Source: Macrococcoides epidermidis
Lineage (GTDB): Bacteria; Bacillota; Bacilli; Staphylococcales; Staphylococcaceae
NCBI RefSeq assembly: GCF_042659445.1
Contig: NZ_JBHSSR010000001.1
Direction: 5' to 3' (one strand)
DNA: 64,000 bases
The notes beneath the pieces were generated by a model. That model saw only the letters and a program-made list of their open reading frames with translations, ran no database searches and was not told the origin of the DNA. Positions 25,134 through 34,474 of this stretch are shown in pieces; position 1 is the stretch's first letter; each line of letters starts with the position of its first letter. Both the position numbers and the translations under genes were made by a program.

Positions 25134-26200
25134 TTTTCATACCTTGTCAATACTTCATAACCATCTTCAGTCACTAAAATATCATCTTCCACACGTACTC
25201 CGATTTCACCATGTAAATAAATACCCGGTTCAATTGTAAAGCACATACCTGGTTTCAATATATCATCATTGGCAGAAGAGATATCTGGAAATTCATGCAC
25301 AGTTATACCTAAGCCATGCCCTAAACGATGTGGGAATGCTTCACCATATCCTTTTTCAGATATATAATCACGAGCGAGTGCATCGATTTCACTAATTTTT
25401 ACACCAGGTTTAACACCTTCTATTGCACGTTGATTTGCTTCTGTAACAATCGCATGAATTTCCTGATGAAATGCTGGTGGATTTCCAAAAGCAATCGTTC
25501 TTGTAATATCTGAGCAGTAACCATTATAAATAACACCTAAATCAAATAATACATACTCATCATTTTTTAGCTCACGGTTACCTGGTGTCCCGTGAGGACT
25601 TGCTGCATGGTCGCCGAAAAGTACAGTCGTATTGAAACTCATACCGCTGATACCTTCAATTTTTAAAATTTCCGATTCTAAATATTGTGCCACTTCTTTT
25701 TCTGTAATACCTTCTTTTAAATGAGAAACACCGATTTGCAATGCTTTATCAGCAAATTGCGCAGCACTTTTTAAAATTTCAATTTCATCTGCTGTTTTAA
25801 TATTACGCATATCTTTAATGATTTGATCTATTGCATTTAATTGGGCAGCTTTAAAAGTATCAAGTAAAGCTTTTTCACGCTTGACAGTAACATGTTCTTC
25901 TTCAATATATAACGGTGCATTATCCGGGAATCTTGTATTTTGCTTCGCAACTATAAATGCATCTTCAGTGTCGGAGTAACCATAAGCAGTTAGATTTGAT
26001 GCTTTCTTTGCATCTTCGACTTCCATATTTGGTACTATGAGGAGAGCTTTGTTTTGAGTTACATATAAAGCAGTAAGTCGTTCATGTGGATCTGACAAGA
26101 ATCCACTGAAGTAATTAATGTTATCTGGTGTCGTAATCCATGCATATTCAATGGATTGAGATTGCATCAATTGCTGTAAATTTTTTAATGTTTGTTTCAT
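25130..26200 (-). CDS. M24 family Xaa-Pro dipeptidase/aminopeptidase
   Basis: 356 residues: N-terminal creatinase-like domain (about 1-125) and pita-bread catalytic domain. All five metal ligands are visible: FDLGVIYNGYCSDITRT (two Asp), HRLGHGLGITVHE (His), FTIEPGIY (Glu) and GVRVEDDILV (Glu). Cleaves peptides with proline at the second position. ATG 26200 sits seven bases after AAGGAGC; ATG 26206 is too close to it. First gene of a two-gene unit with cutC. Confidence 0.92.
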   Translation of the reverse strand: MKQTLKNLQQLMQSQSIEYAWITTPDNINYFSGFLSDPHERLTALYVTQNKALLIVPNMEVEDAKKASNLTAYGYSDTEDAFIVAKQNTRFPDNAPLYIEEEHVTVKREKALLDTFKAAQLNAIDQIIKDMRNIKTADEIEILKSAAQFADKALQIGVSHLKEGITEKEVAQYLESEILKIEGISGMSFNTTVLFGDHAASPHGTPGNRELKNDEYVLFDLGVIYNGYCSDITRTIAFGNPPAFHQEIHAIVTEANQRAIEGVKPGVKISEIDALARDYISEKGYGEAFPHRLGHGLGITVHEFPDISSANDDILKPGMCFTIEPGIYLHGEIGVRVEDDILVTEDGYEVLTRYEK

Positions 26201-26339
26201 AATCATGCTCCTTTTATTTCTGAGTAACTCTAGTTTATGAAAGATAAGGACATTATTCAATCAATAGTATCTTACAATCTTTTTAAAACATTCATTAATA
26301 ATGTATAATGAACTTAATAAAAAGGAAGAGGTGCTAAAT

Positions 26340-27023
26340 ATGGAAGTATATTTTCATGGACAATCTTGTATTTCTTTTGAAAGTAATGGAAAAAAGGTTT
26401 TAGTAGATCCTTTTATTACAGGTAATAAATTATCAGATTTAGATGCTTCAACTGTTCAAGCTGATTATATTTTACTAACGCATGGTCATGGTGATCACAT
26501 TGGTGATACAGTTGAGATTGCTAAAAGAACAAATGCGACAGTCGTTGCAACACCAGAAATTGTTTCATATTTAGGTGGGCAAGGGATAGAGCATGCACAT
26601 CCGATGAATATCGGTGGTAAATGGAAGTTTGATTTCGGTTCAGTAAAGTATGTACAAGCATTTCATAGTAATTCCTTATATGATGACGAAGGAAATATTA
26701 TTTATTTTGGGATGCCTTGCGGACTTATTATTGAAGTAGAAGGTAAGACAATTTATCATGCAGGAGATACTGGCTTATTCTCGGATATGAAGCTTATCGC
26801 AGAACGTCATCCAGTTGATTTATGTTTTATACCGATTGGTGATAACTTTACGATGGGGATTGATGATGCAGCATATGCAATTAACACATTTATTAATCCG
26901 AAATTGACTGTGCCGATTCATTACAATACATTCCCGTACATTGAAGTGGATCCAAATGAATTTAAATCACAAGTTAAAAGTCCAGTAGAAATTCTGGATG
27001 CAGGACAATCAGTAACACTTTAA
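26340..27023 (+). CDS. UPF0173 metallo-beta-lactamase-fold hydrolase (YtkL-like)
   Basis: 227-residue MBL-fold protein with the metal motif THGHGDHIGD, then HSNS and YHAGDTGLF ligand regions and a late PIHYNTFP. The start at 26340 follows GGAAGAGGTG. Conserved in Firmicutes, with the reaction unknown. It is followed by ytoI with a 31-base gap, the same pairing as in S. aureus. Confidence 0.9.
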   Translation: MEVYFHGQSCISFESNGKKVLVDPFITGNKLSDLDASTVQADYILLTHGHGDHIGDTVEIAKRTNATVVATPEIVSYLGGQGIEHAHPMNIGGKWKFDFGSVKYVQAFHSNSLYDDEGNIIYFGMPCGLIIEVEGKTIYHAGDTGLFSDMKLIAERHPVDLCFIPIGDNFTMGIDDAAYAINTFINPKLTVPIHYNTFPYIEVDPNEFKSQVKSPVEILDAGQSVTL

Positions 27024-27054
27024 GCATTAAAAGTAATGGAAACTAGGTGGCAAA

Positions 27055-28356
27055 TTGACAAAACATGAACAAATCATCGAGCATATATCAGGTCTAGCAG
27101 TAGGTAGTAAGATTTCGGTTAGACAGATTGCAAAAGATCTTAATGTCTCAGAAGGTACAGCATATCGTGCAATAAAAGAAGCTGAGAATAATGGTATCGT
27201 TTCAACGATAGAACGTGTTGGAACTGTTCGAATCGAAAAGAAAACAAGAAACTCTATCGATCGCCTGACATTTGCCGAAATTGTTAATATTATAGATGGA
27301 CAAGTATTAGGTGGCAGAAGTGGTCTGCACAAATCGCTGACGAAATTTGCGATTGGTGCTATGGAAGTAGAAGAAGTCAGTAAGTATATCGGAGAAAATA
27401 CACTGCTGATTGTAGGTAATCGAATCGAAGTTCAAAAGCTTGCTTTAAGTAAGGGTTCTGCAGTTTTAATTACAGGTGGATTTGATACTGCTGAAGAAGT
27501 TAAGAATTTATCTGATCAATTAGGGCTACCGATCATTTCTTCTAATTTTGATACATTTGCCGTTGCAAATATGATTAATCGTGCGATTTACGATCAATTA
27601 ATCAAAAAAGAAGTGCTGACAGCACAAGATATTTTAATTAAATTAGATGAAACACGTTACTTAAAGGAAAATGATTCAATCAGCGATTGGCATGCATTAT
27701 CAGAAAGCTCTAAACATACACGTTTTCCAGTGTTAGATGCAAACAATAAGTTAAGCGGTATGGTGACAAGTAAAGATATCTTTAATCAAAATCCTTCTGA
27801 AAAGATTAAGAAGGTTATGACTAAGTCACCGGTAACTGTTAACTTAAATACGACTGTCGCAAGTTGCGCGCATATTATGATATGGGAAAGTATCGAACTG
27901 TTGCCAGTCGTATCGCGTTATAATAACTTAATCGGTGTTGTTTCTAGAGAAGATGTGTTAAAAGCGATGCAATCAGCGGACAGACAGCCACATATGGGCG
28001 ATACATTTAATGATCAGATATTAAAGAAGATGAAGTTTAATAATGATCAAATTTCAATACAGATCACACCTCAAATGTCTAATCAGTATGGTAGTTTAAG
28101 TAAATCTGTATTTCTTGCAATTATTGAGGAATCAGTTAAATTTCATATGAAGAAGTTAATTCGTGGAGATGTACTGATTGATAGTATCAATATCTTTTTC
28201 ATCCGTACAGTCCAGATAGATTCTATTCTGGATGTTGAAGTAAAGTTACTGGATATGGGACGTAAGTTTGCAAAGATTGAAATTGCGATTATGCAGAATA
28301 ATAATGCGGTGGCAAAAGCAATGACAATTCTTCAGGTGATTGAACATTATTACTAA
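27055..28356 (+). CDS. ytoI: YtoI-like regulator: HTH, DRTGG, CBS pair and hotdog domains
   Basis: 433-residue multi-domain sensor protein. Residues about 1-60 form a winged helix (SVRQIAKDLNVSEGTAYRAIKEAENNGI); about 70-185 a DRTGG domain; about 190-315 two CBS domains likely binding an adenine nucleotide; about 330-430 a hotdog thioesterase-like fold. TTG 27055 is used, behind AGGTGG. Probably a transcription factor reading nucleotide or acyl-CoA signals (inference from domains). Target genes unknown. Confidence 0.9.
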   Translation: MTKHEQIIEHISGLAVGSKISVRQIAKDLNVSEGTAYRAIKEAENNGIVSTIERVGTVRIEKKTRNSIDRLTFAEIVNIIDGQVLGGRSGLHKSLTKFAIGAMEVEEVSKYIGENTLLIVGNRIEVQKLALSKGSAVLITGGFDTAEEVKNLSDQLGLPIISSNFDTFAVANMINRAIYDQLIKKEVLTAQDILIKLDETRYLKENDSISDWHALSESSKHTRFPVLDANNKLSGMVTSKDIFNQNPSEKIKKVMTKSPVTVNLNTTVASCAHIMIWESIELLPVVSRYNNLIGVVSREDVLKAMQSADRQPHMGDTFNDQILKKMKFNNDQISIQITPQMSNQYGSLSKSVFLAIIEESVKFHMKKLIRGDVLIDSINIFFIRTVQIDSILDVEVKLLDMGRKFAKIEIAIMQNNNAVAKAMTILQVIEHYY

Positions 28357-28365
28357 TCAAAAAAG

Positions 28366-28535
28366 ACAGTGAGACAATAGTCTTAGCTCTCTTCTGTTTA
28401 ACAGCTTAAACGGCGGAACAGAAGTTGCCCCTACGACAAAAACCGAACAAAAACTATAAATCAAAGCGCGATTTATTAGTTTTGTCCGGTTTTTGCTTGT
28501 GGCAGAACACTTCTGTCCCAGCCTCTCTTTTAATC
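28366..28535. repeat. Large stem-loop intergenic repeat element
   Basis: Between the ytoI and ytpI ends. Outer arms ACAGAAGT / ACTTCTGT (near 28418 and 28509); inner arms from ACAAAAACCG (28436) to CGGTTTTTG (28487) and CTATAAATC / GATTTAT close on a short loop near 28465. A further CTTCTGTT (28391-28398) can pair with AACAGAAG (28417-28424) instead, giving exclusive folds. The outer reverse-strand text GAGGCTGGGACAGAAG resembles dispersed staphylococcal intergenic repeats. Also fits as a two-way terminator. Confidence 0.7.
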
Positions 28536-28542
28536 ATAATTA

Positions 28543-28896
28543 TTATCTTCTGCTTTGCTGTTTTTTACGTAATGCTTCCCATGCTGCATCTTCTTCATCA
28601 AAGTGATTTTCAAAATACTTTTTAGCCTTTATTGCATATTGATAATTATATATTGCATATGCAATCAAAAGGGTACATATGATATATGTGAAAGTAGCTG
28701 GGAAATTTAAAATCTGAGTTATAGCAAATGCTGCCATAAATATAGAAAAGCATTGACGTGCACGTGCTCTATACCAGGCACGTCGTACATCTTTGACTTC
28801 TCTAAAGTATTTCGCAATATTATAAATAGTAAAAATAAATGCGAAAATCATTATTGTAACAAATGTCATAAGAATATAAGGGAAAATTGTTTCCAT
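28543..28896 (-). CDS. ytpI: YtpI-like membrane protein
   Basis: 117 residues with three membrane segments (about 5-27, 47-66, 68-88) and a charged, arginine-rich C-terminus (AAWEALRKKQQSRR). The position beside nrnA and the general pattern match YtpI of Bacillus and Staphylococcus, whose function is unknown. Divergent from nrnA; start ATG 28896 is preceded by GGAGGTTTAAAG. Confidence 0.8.
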   Translation of the reverse strand: METIFPYILMTFVTIMIFAFIFTIYNIAKYFREVKDVRRAWYRARARQCFSIFMAAFAITQILNFPATFTYIICTLLIAYAIYNYQYAIKAKKYFENHFDEEDAAWEALRKKQQSRR

Positions 28897-28968
28897 CTTT
28901 AAACCTCCAGTCTTAAAGATTATAGCATATCTTTAAGACCTGTAAATCTATCAAACAAAGGAGAAATT

Positions 28969-29913
28969 ATGAATAAAACTGAAATTGGTGCATTGATTGA
29001 AAAAATTAATGCTTTTGACACGATCATAATATTTAGACATGTACGTCCTGATCCGGATGCACTAGGTTCTCAACTAGGATTTAAACATGCAATAAAGAAG
29101 CTATTTCCAAATAAGAATGTGTATGCAGTAGGAAGTTCAGTTGACAATTTAAACTTTATCGGTGAAATGGACGAAATAAATGACGAGATATTTACAGATG
29201 CACTTGCCTTAGTGTTAGATACGGCAAATGCACCACGTATTGATGATGAGCGCTATCAGTTGTGTAAAACTATTATAAAGATAGATCACCATCCGCCGGT
29301 AGATCAATATGGTGAAATTAATATCGTTAATACGGATAGTTCATCTACAAGCGAAATCATCTATGAAATTCTGTTAAATATCGGTTATGGTACGGACTTA
29401 ATTACACGAGAAGTTGCGCGCTGTCTTTATATCGGTATCGTAGGTGATACAGGGCGTTTCTTATTTAATAATACGACGAGCAAAACGATGGCGATTGCTT
29501 CAGAACTATTAAAATACGATATTGATCATACGCAGATGATCAATCAAATGCAGCAACGTGATTTAACTTCTATTCGATTTCAGGGATATGTGCTACAACA
29601 TTTTAAACTTGAAGAAGGCGTAGGGTATATATTCATTACGAAAGAAATATTAGAACAATTTAATATATCTGCCAGTGCAGCATCTTTATTTGTTAATAGT
29701 CTTGCGGATACACAAGGCATTAAAGCTTGGGCGTTTGCGATTGACGAAACAAGTGAGATTCGAGTACGTCTGAGAAGTAAAGGTGTAGTGATCAATGAAC
29801 TTGCAGCAGAATATAATGGTGGTGGCCATCCATTGGCGAGTGGTGCATCTGTTTATAGTGTAGAGGAATTAGAAAGATTAATCGCGCAATTAAAAGCGTT
29901 AGTAAATGCTTAA
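28969..29913 (+). CDS. nrnA: Oligoribonuclease / pAp phosphatase NrnA
   Basis: 314-residue DHH-DHHA1 phosphoesterase that degrades nanoRNAs and 3'-phosphoadenosine 5'-phosphate. Motifs: RHVRPDPDALGSQ, VLDTANAPRID, KIDHHPPVD (DHH), GDTGRF, and the C-terminal GGGHPLASGA. Ribosome site AAAGGAGAAATT. Nineteen bases separate it from dnaE, so the two are probably cotranscribed. Confidence 0.96.
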   Translation: MNKTEIGALIEKINAFDTIIIFRHVRPDPDALGSQLGFKHAIKKLFPNKNVYAVGSSVDNLNFIGEMDEINDEIFTDALALVLDTANAPRIDDERYQLCKTIIKIDHHPPVDQYGEINIVNTDSSSTSEIIYEILLNIGYGTDLITREVARCLYIGIVGDTGRFLFNNTTSKTMAIASELLKYDIDHTQMINQMQQRDLTSIRFQGYVLQHFKLEEGVGYIFITKEILEQFNISASAASLFVNSLADTQGIKAWAFAIDETSEIRVRLRSKGVVINELAAEYNGGGHPLASGASVYSVEELERLIAQLKALVNA

Positions 29914-29931
29914 TAAAATGAGGTGAATAAC

Positions 29932-32900
29932 TTGGTAGTACATTTAAATATTCATACGTCATATGATCTGCTCCATTCAACAGTTAAGATTGATGACTTG
30001 ATTAATCGTGCCAAGTCGCTTGGACAAAAAGCAGTTGCGATTACTGACTTAAATGTACTATTTGGTGTGCAGTCATTTTATTCAGCTTGCATTGATGCCG
30101 GTATTAAACCGATAATTGGTATGGAAATCATCCTGACAGACGGTATTGAAGATTGTTATACAGTTTTATTAGCCAAAAATAATGCCGGTTTTAAAAGCCT
30201 GATGCAGTTGTCTTCACGTATACAACTGAAAAATCTACAAAAAATATCAATTGATATACTGCGTCAATATACTGACCATTTAATCGTTATCTACAAACAA
30301 TTAGATGCGAATCAGGAACATTTTGTGTTGGAAGATGCCGATTATTATGTCAGTCACGATAGTACAATTGAAGCTAGGCGTGTATATATCGATGATGTGC
30401 GATATTTATCGCCGGATGGTATCGTAGATTTAAGCATCTTAAATGCAATTGATGATAATAAAAAGATACCGCTAGAGACCATTCAATTAAAGTCTGGAAC
30501 AAAGTATATTAAATCAGATGAAATATTATTAGATTTGGGTATTTCTGAGCGTACCATTCAAGCGACAGAAGAAATTGCTGAAGCATGTAACGTTACACTT
30601 GAGAAATCAACGCATTTACCAAAATATCCGGTACCTGATGATTTATCAAGCGATGCTTATCTTTATAAACTCCTACAAAAGCAAAAAGTAAAGTTTCCTC
30701 AATTTGATGAAAAATATGAAGAACGATTAATGTATGAATATGAAGTCATTCAAAGCATGGGATTTTCTGATTACTTTTTAATCGTTAGTGATTTAATCCA
30801 TTTTGCTAAGACAAATGACATATTGGTAGGTCCCGGACGTGGATCATCAAGTGGTTCTCTCGTAAGTTATGTGCTTGGGATCACTACTATTGATCCGATA
30901 GAGCATGATTTACTTTTTGAGCGTTTTTTAAATCCCGAACGTGTAACGATGCCGGATATTGATATTGACTTTGAAGATAAAGAGCGCGATAAAGTAATTG
31001 AATACGTCATTCAGAAATATGGTGCATTCAATGTGAGCGGTATCGTGACATTCGGTCATCTGTCTATGAAAGCAGTGATGCGTGACGTCGGACGCATACT
31101 GCAGTTTTCAGAAAGTGAGTTAAAAGAAGCAAGTTCAATATTGAGTAATAAAAGCTTTAATAATTTAATCGATGCATATGAAGATGATACATTCTCAAGC
31201 TTTATTGATTACAATGAACGACGCAAAAAATGGTATCAGATTGCAAGGTCGCTGGAAGGTTTACCACGTCATACATCGACACATGCTGCAGGTATCATCA
31301 TTCATGACCAGTTACTTACAGATTATGTACCTTTATTGATGGGTGAAGAATACCCACTTACCCAATGGAATATGACAGAAGTAGAAGCGATTGGATTACT
31401 TAAAATCGATTTTCTTGGTTTACGTAATTTAACGATTATACATAATATACTACGTTCTATTAAGGCACAATATGGTAAGACGATAAATATTGAACAAATT
31501 CCGATGGATGATATAAAAGTTTACGAGCAGTTATCCAGCGGAGATTCAATGGGAATATTTCAATTAGAATCAGACGGAATACGCAATGTGTTAAAACGAT
31601 TAAAACCAGAAAATTTCAATGATATTGTTGCAGTTTTAAGTCTTTATCGTCCTGGTCCGATGGAACAAATACCGTTATATATTGAAAGACGTCATCATCA
31701 GCAAACAGTTCACTTACCGCATGCTGATTTAGAGGATATACTATCACCTACTTATGGTGTAATTATCTATCAGGAGCAGATTATGCAGATTGCAAATCGA
31801 TTTGCTGGATTTAGTTTTGGTGAGGCGGATATTTTAAGACGTGCTATGAGTAAGAAGAACCATCAGACATTACTGGCTGAACAGGAGCATTTTGTATCGG
31901 GTAGCATGAAGAATGGTTATTCAAAACAAGATGCGACGGCGATTTATGAATTAATCTTAAAGTTTGCTAATTATGGATTCAATAAAGCACATGCTGTTGC
32001 GTATGCAAAAATATCATATATTATGATGTACTTTAAAGTGCATTTCCCAAATATATTTTATGCCGCGACACTCAGTAATCAAATTGGTGTTGAGCATAAA
32101 ACAAAAGAAATTATCGCTGAAGTTAAATCAAGAATGATCAATATATATCCCGCTGATATTAATCAGGCTGGCTGGTATTACAAGGCGCAAAAGACAGGTA
32201 TCATGATGTCACTCGGTATGATTAAGGGTGTAGGGTATAGAAGTGTGGTTGAAATTGTTGAAGAAAGAAAAAAAGGACCATTTAAAGATATCTATGACTT
32301 TTGCGCCAGAATTCCGAAACGCGTTAAATCTAAAGCATTGCTGGAAGCATTGATACATGTTGGTGCTTTTGATCAATTTGAGCAAAATCGTGCAACTTTG
32401 CTTGCTTCACTTGATGCGATTCTTGATGTTGAGAAAGAAGCTTTTGGTGAAATGAACTTTCTCGAGTCTTTAGGACTCAATAAGAAGAAAATCTATCATT
32501 ATCATGAAGAGATGTCGGATGATCAAAAGGCTAGTTATGAGCTGGAGTATCTTGGTTTCTTTATTTCAAGACATCCAATCGAATCAATGTTTAATGAACT
32601 ACAGTATTTACCCCTATATCGTATGAGTCAGAAGGTAAATGACCAATATATTTTACTCTGGATTGAAGGATTAAGAAGAGTTAGAACAAAAAAAGGTCAA
32701 CCAATGGCATTTGTACAAGCGATGGATGGTATACAGCAGATGGATCTTGTAGTTTTTCCAACAGTATTCGACCGATACGAGCCATTGATTCAAACCAATA
32801 AGCCCCTTATTGTAAAAGGAAAATTTGATGATAAGAAAGATAATCAAATCATTGTAAACGAAGTCATTAAAGTTGATGAATTTATTAAAAATATTCATTT

Positions 32901-33081
32901 GAATGCGAAGCAGTTATTTGTCAGAGTGCCACTTCAAAACGCAGAACAAATTAATAAACAAGGTGATATTGAAGTGATTCAGTTTGAGCAGAATGAAATG
33001 AAATCGTTAGGATTTATTCAAAGAGACAAGCTAGATGACTTTATGTCTCGATACGATAAAGCAGATATTCGTCTAATTTAA
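29932..33081 (+). CDS. dnaE: DNA polymerase III subunit alpha, DnaE
   Basis: Lagging-strand/initiation polymerase of low-GC Gram-positives, extending primers before PolC takes over. 1049 residues: PHP domain (about 1-190), polymerase core with PDIDIDFEDKERD, GPGRGSSSGSLVSYVLG and STHAAGIIIHD, HhH region, and OB-fold C-terminus. TTG 29932 lies seven bases after AGGTG and gives MVVHLNIHTSYDLL, matching the S. aureus MVAYLNIHTAYDLL; GTG 29923 overlaps the ribosome site. Confidence 0.97.
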   Translation: MVVHLNIHTSYDLLHSTVKIDDLINRAKSLGQKAVAITDLNVLFGVQSFYSACIDAGIKPIIGMEIILTDGIEDCYTVLLAKNNAGFKSLMQLSSRIQLKNLQKISIDILRQYTDHLIVIYKQLDANQEHFVLEDADYYVSHDSTIEARRVYIDDVRYLSPDGIVDLSILNAIDDNKKIPLETIQLKSGTKYIKSDEILLDLGISERTIQATEEIAEACNVTLEKSTHLPKYPVPDDLSSDAYLYKLLQKQKVKFPQFDEKYEERLMYEYEVIQSMGFSDYFLIVSDLIHFAKTNDILVGPGRGSSSGSLVSYVLGITTIDPIEHDLLFERFLNPERVTMPDIDIDFEDKERDKVIEYVIQKYGAFNVSGIVTFGHLSMKAVMRDVGRILQFSESELKEASSILSNKSFNNLIDAYEDDTFSSFIDYNERRKKWYQIARSLEGLPRHTSTHAAGIIIHDQLLTDYVPLLMGEEYPLTQWNMTEVEAIGLLKIDFLGLRNLTIIHNILRSIKAQYGKTINIEQIPMDDIKVYEQLSSGDSMGIFQLESDGIRNVLKRLKPENFNDIVAVLSLYRPGPMEQIPLYIERRHHQQTVHLPHADLEDILSPTYGVIIYQEQIMQIANRFAGFSFGEADILRRAMSKKNHQTLLAEQEHFVSGSMKNGYSKQDATAIYELILKFANYGFNKAHAVAYAKISYIMMYFKVHFPNIFYAATLSNQIGVEHKTKEIIAEVKSRMINIYPADINQAGWYYKAQKTGIMMSLGMIKGVGYRSVVEIVEERKKGPFKDIYDFCARIPKRVKSKALLEALIHVGAFDQFEQNRATLLASLDAILDVEKEAFGEMNFLESLGLNKKKIYHYHEEMSDDQKASYELEYLGFFISRHPIESMFNELQYLPLYRMSQKVNDQYILLWIEGLRRVRTKKGQPMAFVQAMDGIQQMDLVVFPTVFDRYEPLIQTNKPLIVKGKFDDKKDNQIIVNEVIKVDEFIKNIHLNAKQLFVRVPLQNAEQINKQGDIEVIQFEQNEMKSLGFIQRDKLDDFMSRYDKADIRLI

Positions 33082-33106
33082 CATTTCAAATCATTTTAAT
33101 ATATGG

Positions 33107-33145
33107 TATAGTATTCCTTAGTGGTCTGACCACTAAGGTTTTTTT
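33107..33145 (+). promoter_or_regulatory. Promoter with perfect FadR-type operator before the regulator-accDA operon
   Basis: -10 TATAGT at 33107-33112. The palindrome 33116-33138 has 11-base arms around one base and contains TGGTCTGACCA, the core of FadR/GntR operators. Seven T follow, so the same dyad probably also terminates dnaE. The regulator encoded just downstream is the likely ligand (autoregulation inferred). Confidence 0.8.
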
Positions 33146-33168
33146 ATTGATGCGAAGGGGGAAAAACC

Positions 33169-33612
33169 TTGAATCCAATACCAAACAAAGGATTTAATGC
33201 AGTAATAACTGCGATTAATGAAATTATAAAAACTAAAAATTTAACTGCTGGCGATAAGCTACCTTCTGAACGTTATTTGAGTGAAAATCTTAATATTAGC
33301 AGGTCAAGTGTTCGTGAAGCACTTAGAGCTTTAGAAATGCTTGGTGTGATTGAAACACGACGTGGTGAAGGTACTTATTTAACAGAAATGGATAATAATC
33401 AATTTATAGAAATGATAGCAGGCTATGTTGTGACAACAGAAACACAGCAAGCTGAAATTACTGATTTTATACATATGATAGAATCAATCGCAACTGTTGA
33501 GGGTACGAAAGTACAACATTTAAGTGATGCGATTGAATCACGTAATACCATCATGTTTCGTGTATGGAAATTATTGAAACAGTTTGAAAAGACATATGAT
33601 GTAGAGGAGTAA
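33169..33612 (+). CDS. Short FadR/GntR-family transcriptional regulator
   Basis: 147 residues. N-terminal GntR winged helix (about 8-72) with GDKLPSERYLSENLNISRSSVREALRALEMLGVIETRRGEGTYL. The remaining 75 residues are much shorter than a full FCD ligand domain (FadR-family proteins are usually near 230 residues), so effector binding is reduced or altered. TTG start behind AAGGGGG. Its stop overlaps the region of the accD ribosome site, so it is cotranscribed with accDA. In S. aureus this place holds malic enzyme (recollection). Control of malonyl-CoA supply is inferred from the operator and operon. Confidence 0.88.
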   Translation: MNPIPNKGFNAVITAINEIIKTKNLTAGDKLPSERYLSENLNISRSSVREALRALEMLGVIETRRGEGTYLTEMDNNQFIEMIAGYVVTTETQQAEITDFIHMIESIATVEGTKVQHLSDAIESRNTIMFRVWKLLKQFEKTYDVEE

Positions 33613-33617
33613 TGGAT

Positions 33618-34472
33618 ATGTTCAAAGATATATTTAAGCGTAATAAGAAGAAAAAATATGTAGCTGTACAAAACATGAAAGATACAGAAGTTCCTGAAGG
33701 TATCATGGTCAAGTGTCCTAAATGTAAGAAGATTATGTATACGAAAGAATTAAGTACGAACTTAAATGTTTGTTTTCATTGTGATCATCATATGGCATTA
33801 AGTGCATATGAACGAATAGAAGCCATTACTGATAAAGATAGTTTTGAAGAATTTGATGCAGTGATTGCTTCTCAAAATCCACTTTCATTTCCAAACTATG
33901 CAGAAAAGTTAGAAAGCGATAAAGAAAAGACTGGATTAAATGAAGCGGTTGTAACTGGTGTTGGTAAAATAGATAGAAATCGATTCGGTATCTGCGTGAT
34001 GGATTCTAGATTTAGAATGGGGTCTATGGGGACAGTAGTCGGTGAAAAAATAAGCAGAGTGATCGATTACTGTACGGATCATGAACTTCCATTTGTCATC
34101 TTTACTGCCAGTGGTGGTGCACGTATGCAGGAAGGTATTCTGTCTCTGATGCAGATGGCTAAAACAAGTGTAGCGATAGAAAGACATAGCGAAAAAGGAC
34201 TCTTATTTATTTCATATATGACACATCCGACAACTGGCGGAGTTTCTGCGAGCTTTGCTTCTGTAGGTGATATCAATTTAGCTGAACCAGAAGCGTTAAT
34301 TGGTTTTGCGGGTCGACGTATTATTGAACAGACAATCAATGAGAAACTACCTGATGACTTTCAAACAGCTGAGTTTCTGCTTGAACATGGACAACTGGAT
34401 AAAGTAGTACACCGTAAAGCAATGAAAGAAACGTTAAGTAAACTCATCGCGATACATACGAAAGGAGTATAA
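33618..34472 (+). CDS. accD: Acetyl-CoA carboxylase carboxyltransferase subunit beta
   Basis: Half of the carboxyltransferase that makes malonyl-CoA for fatty acid synthesis. 284 residues: N-terminal zinc ribbon CPKCKKIMYTKEL...CFHC (about 28-50), then the crotonase fold with SGGARMQEGILSLMQMAK. ATG 33618 is eight bases after GAGGAG; ATG 33612 overlaps the previous stop and is too near. accA follows after two bases. Confidence 0.96.
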   Translation: MFKDIFKRNKKKKYVAVQNMKDTEVPEGIMVKCPKCKKIMYTKELSTNLNVCFHCDHHMALSAYERIEAITDKDSFEEFDAVIASQNPLSFPNYAEKLESDKEKTGLNEAVVTGVGKIDRNRFGICVMDSRFRMGSMGTVVGEKISRVIDYCTDHELPFVIFTASGGARMQEGILSLMQMAKTSVAIERHSEKGLLFISYMTHPTTGGVSASFASVGDINLAEPEALIGFAGRRIIEQTINEKLPDDFQTAEFLLEHGQLDKVVHRKAMKETLSKLIAIHTKGV

Positions 34473-34474
34473 AT

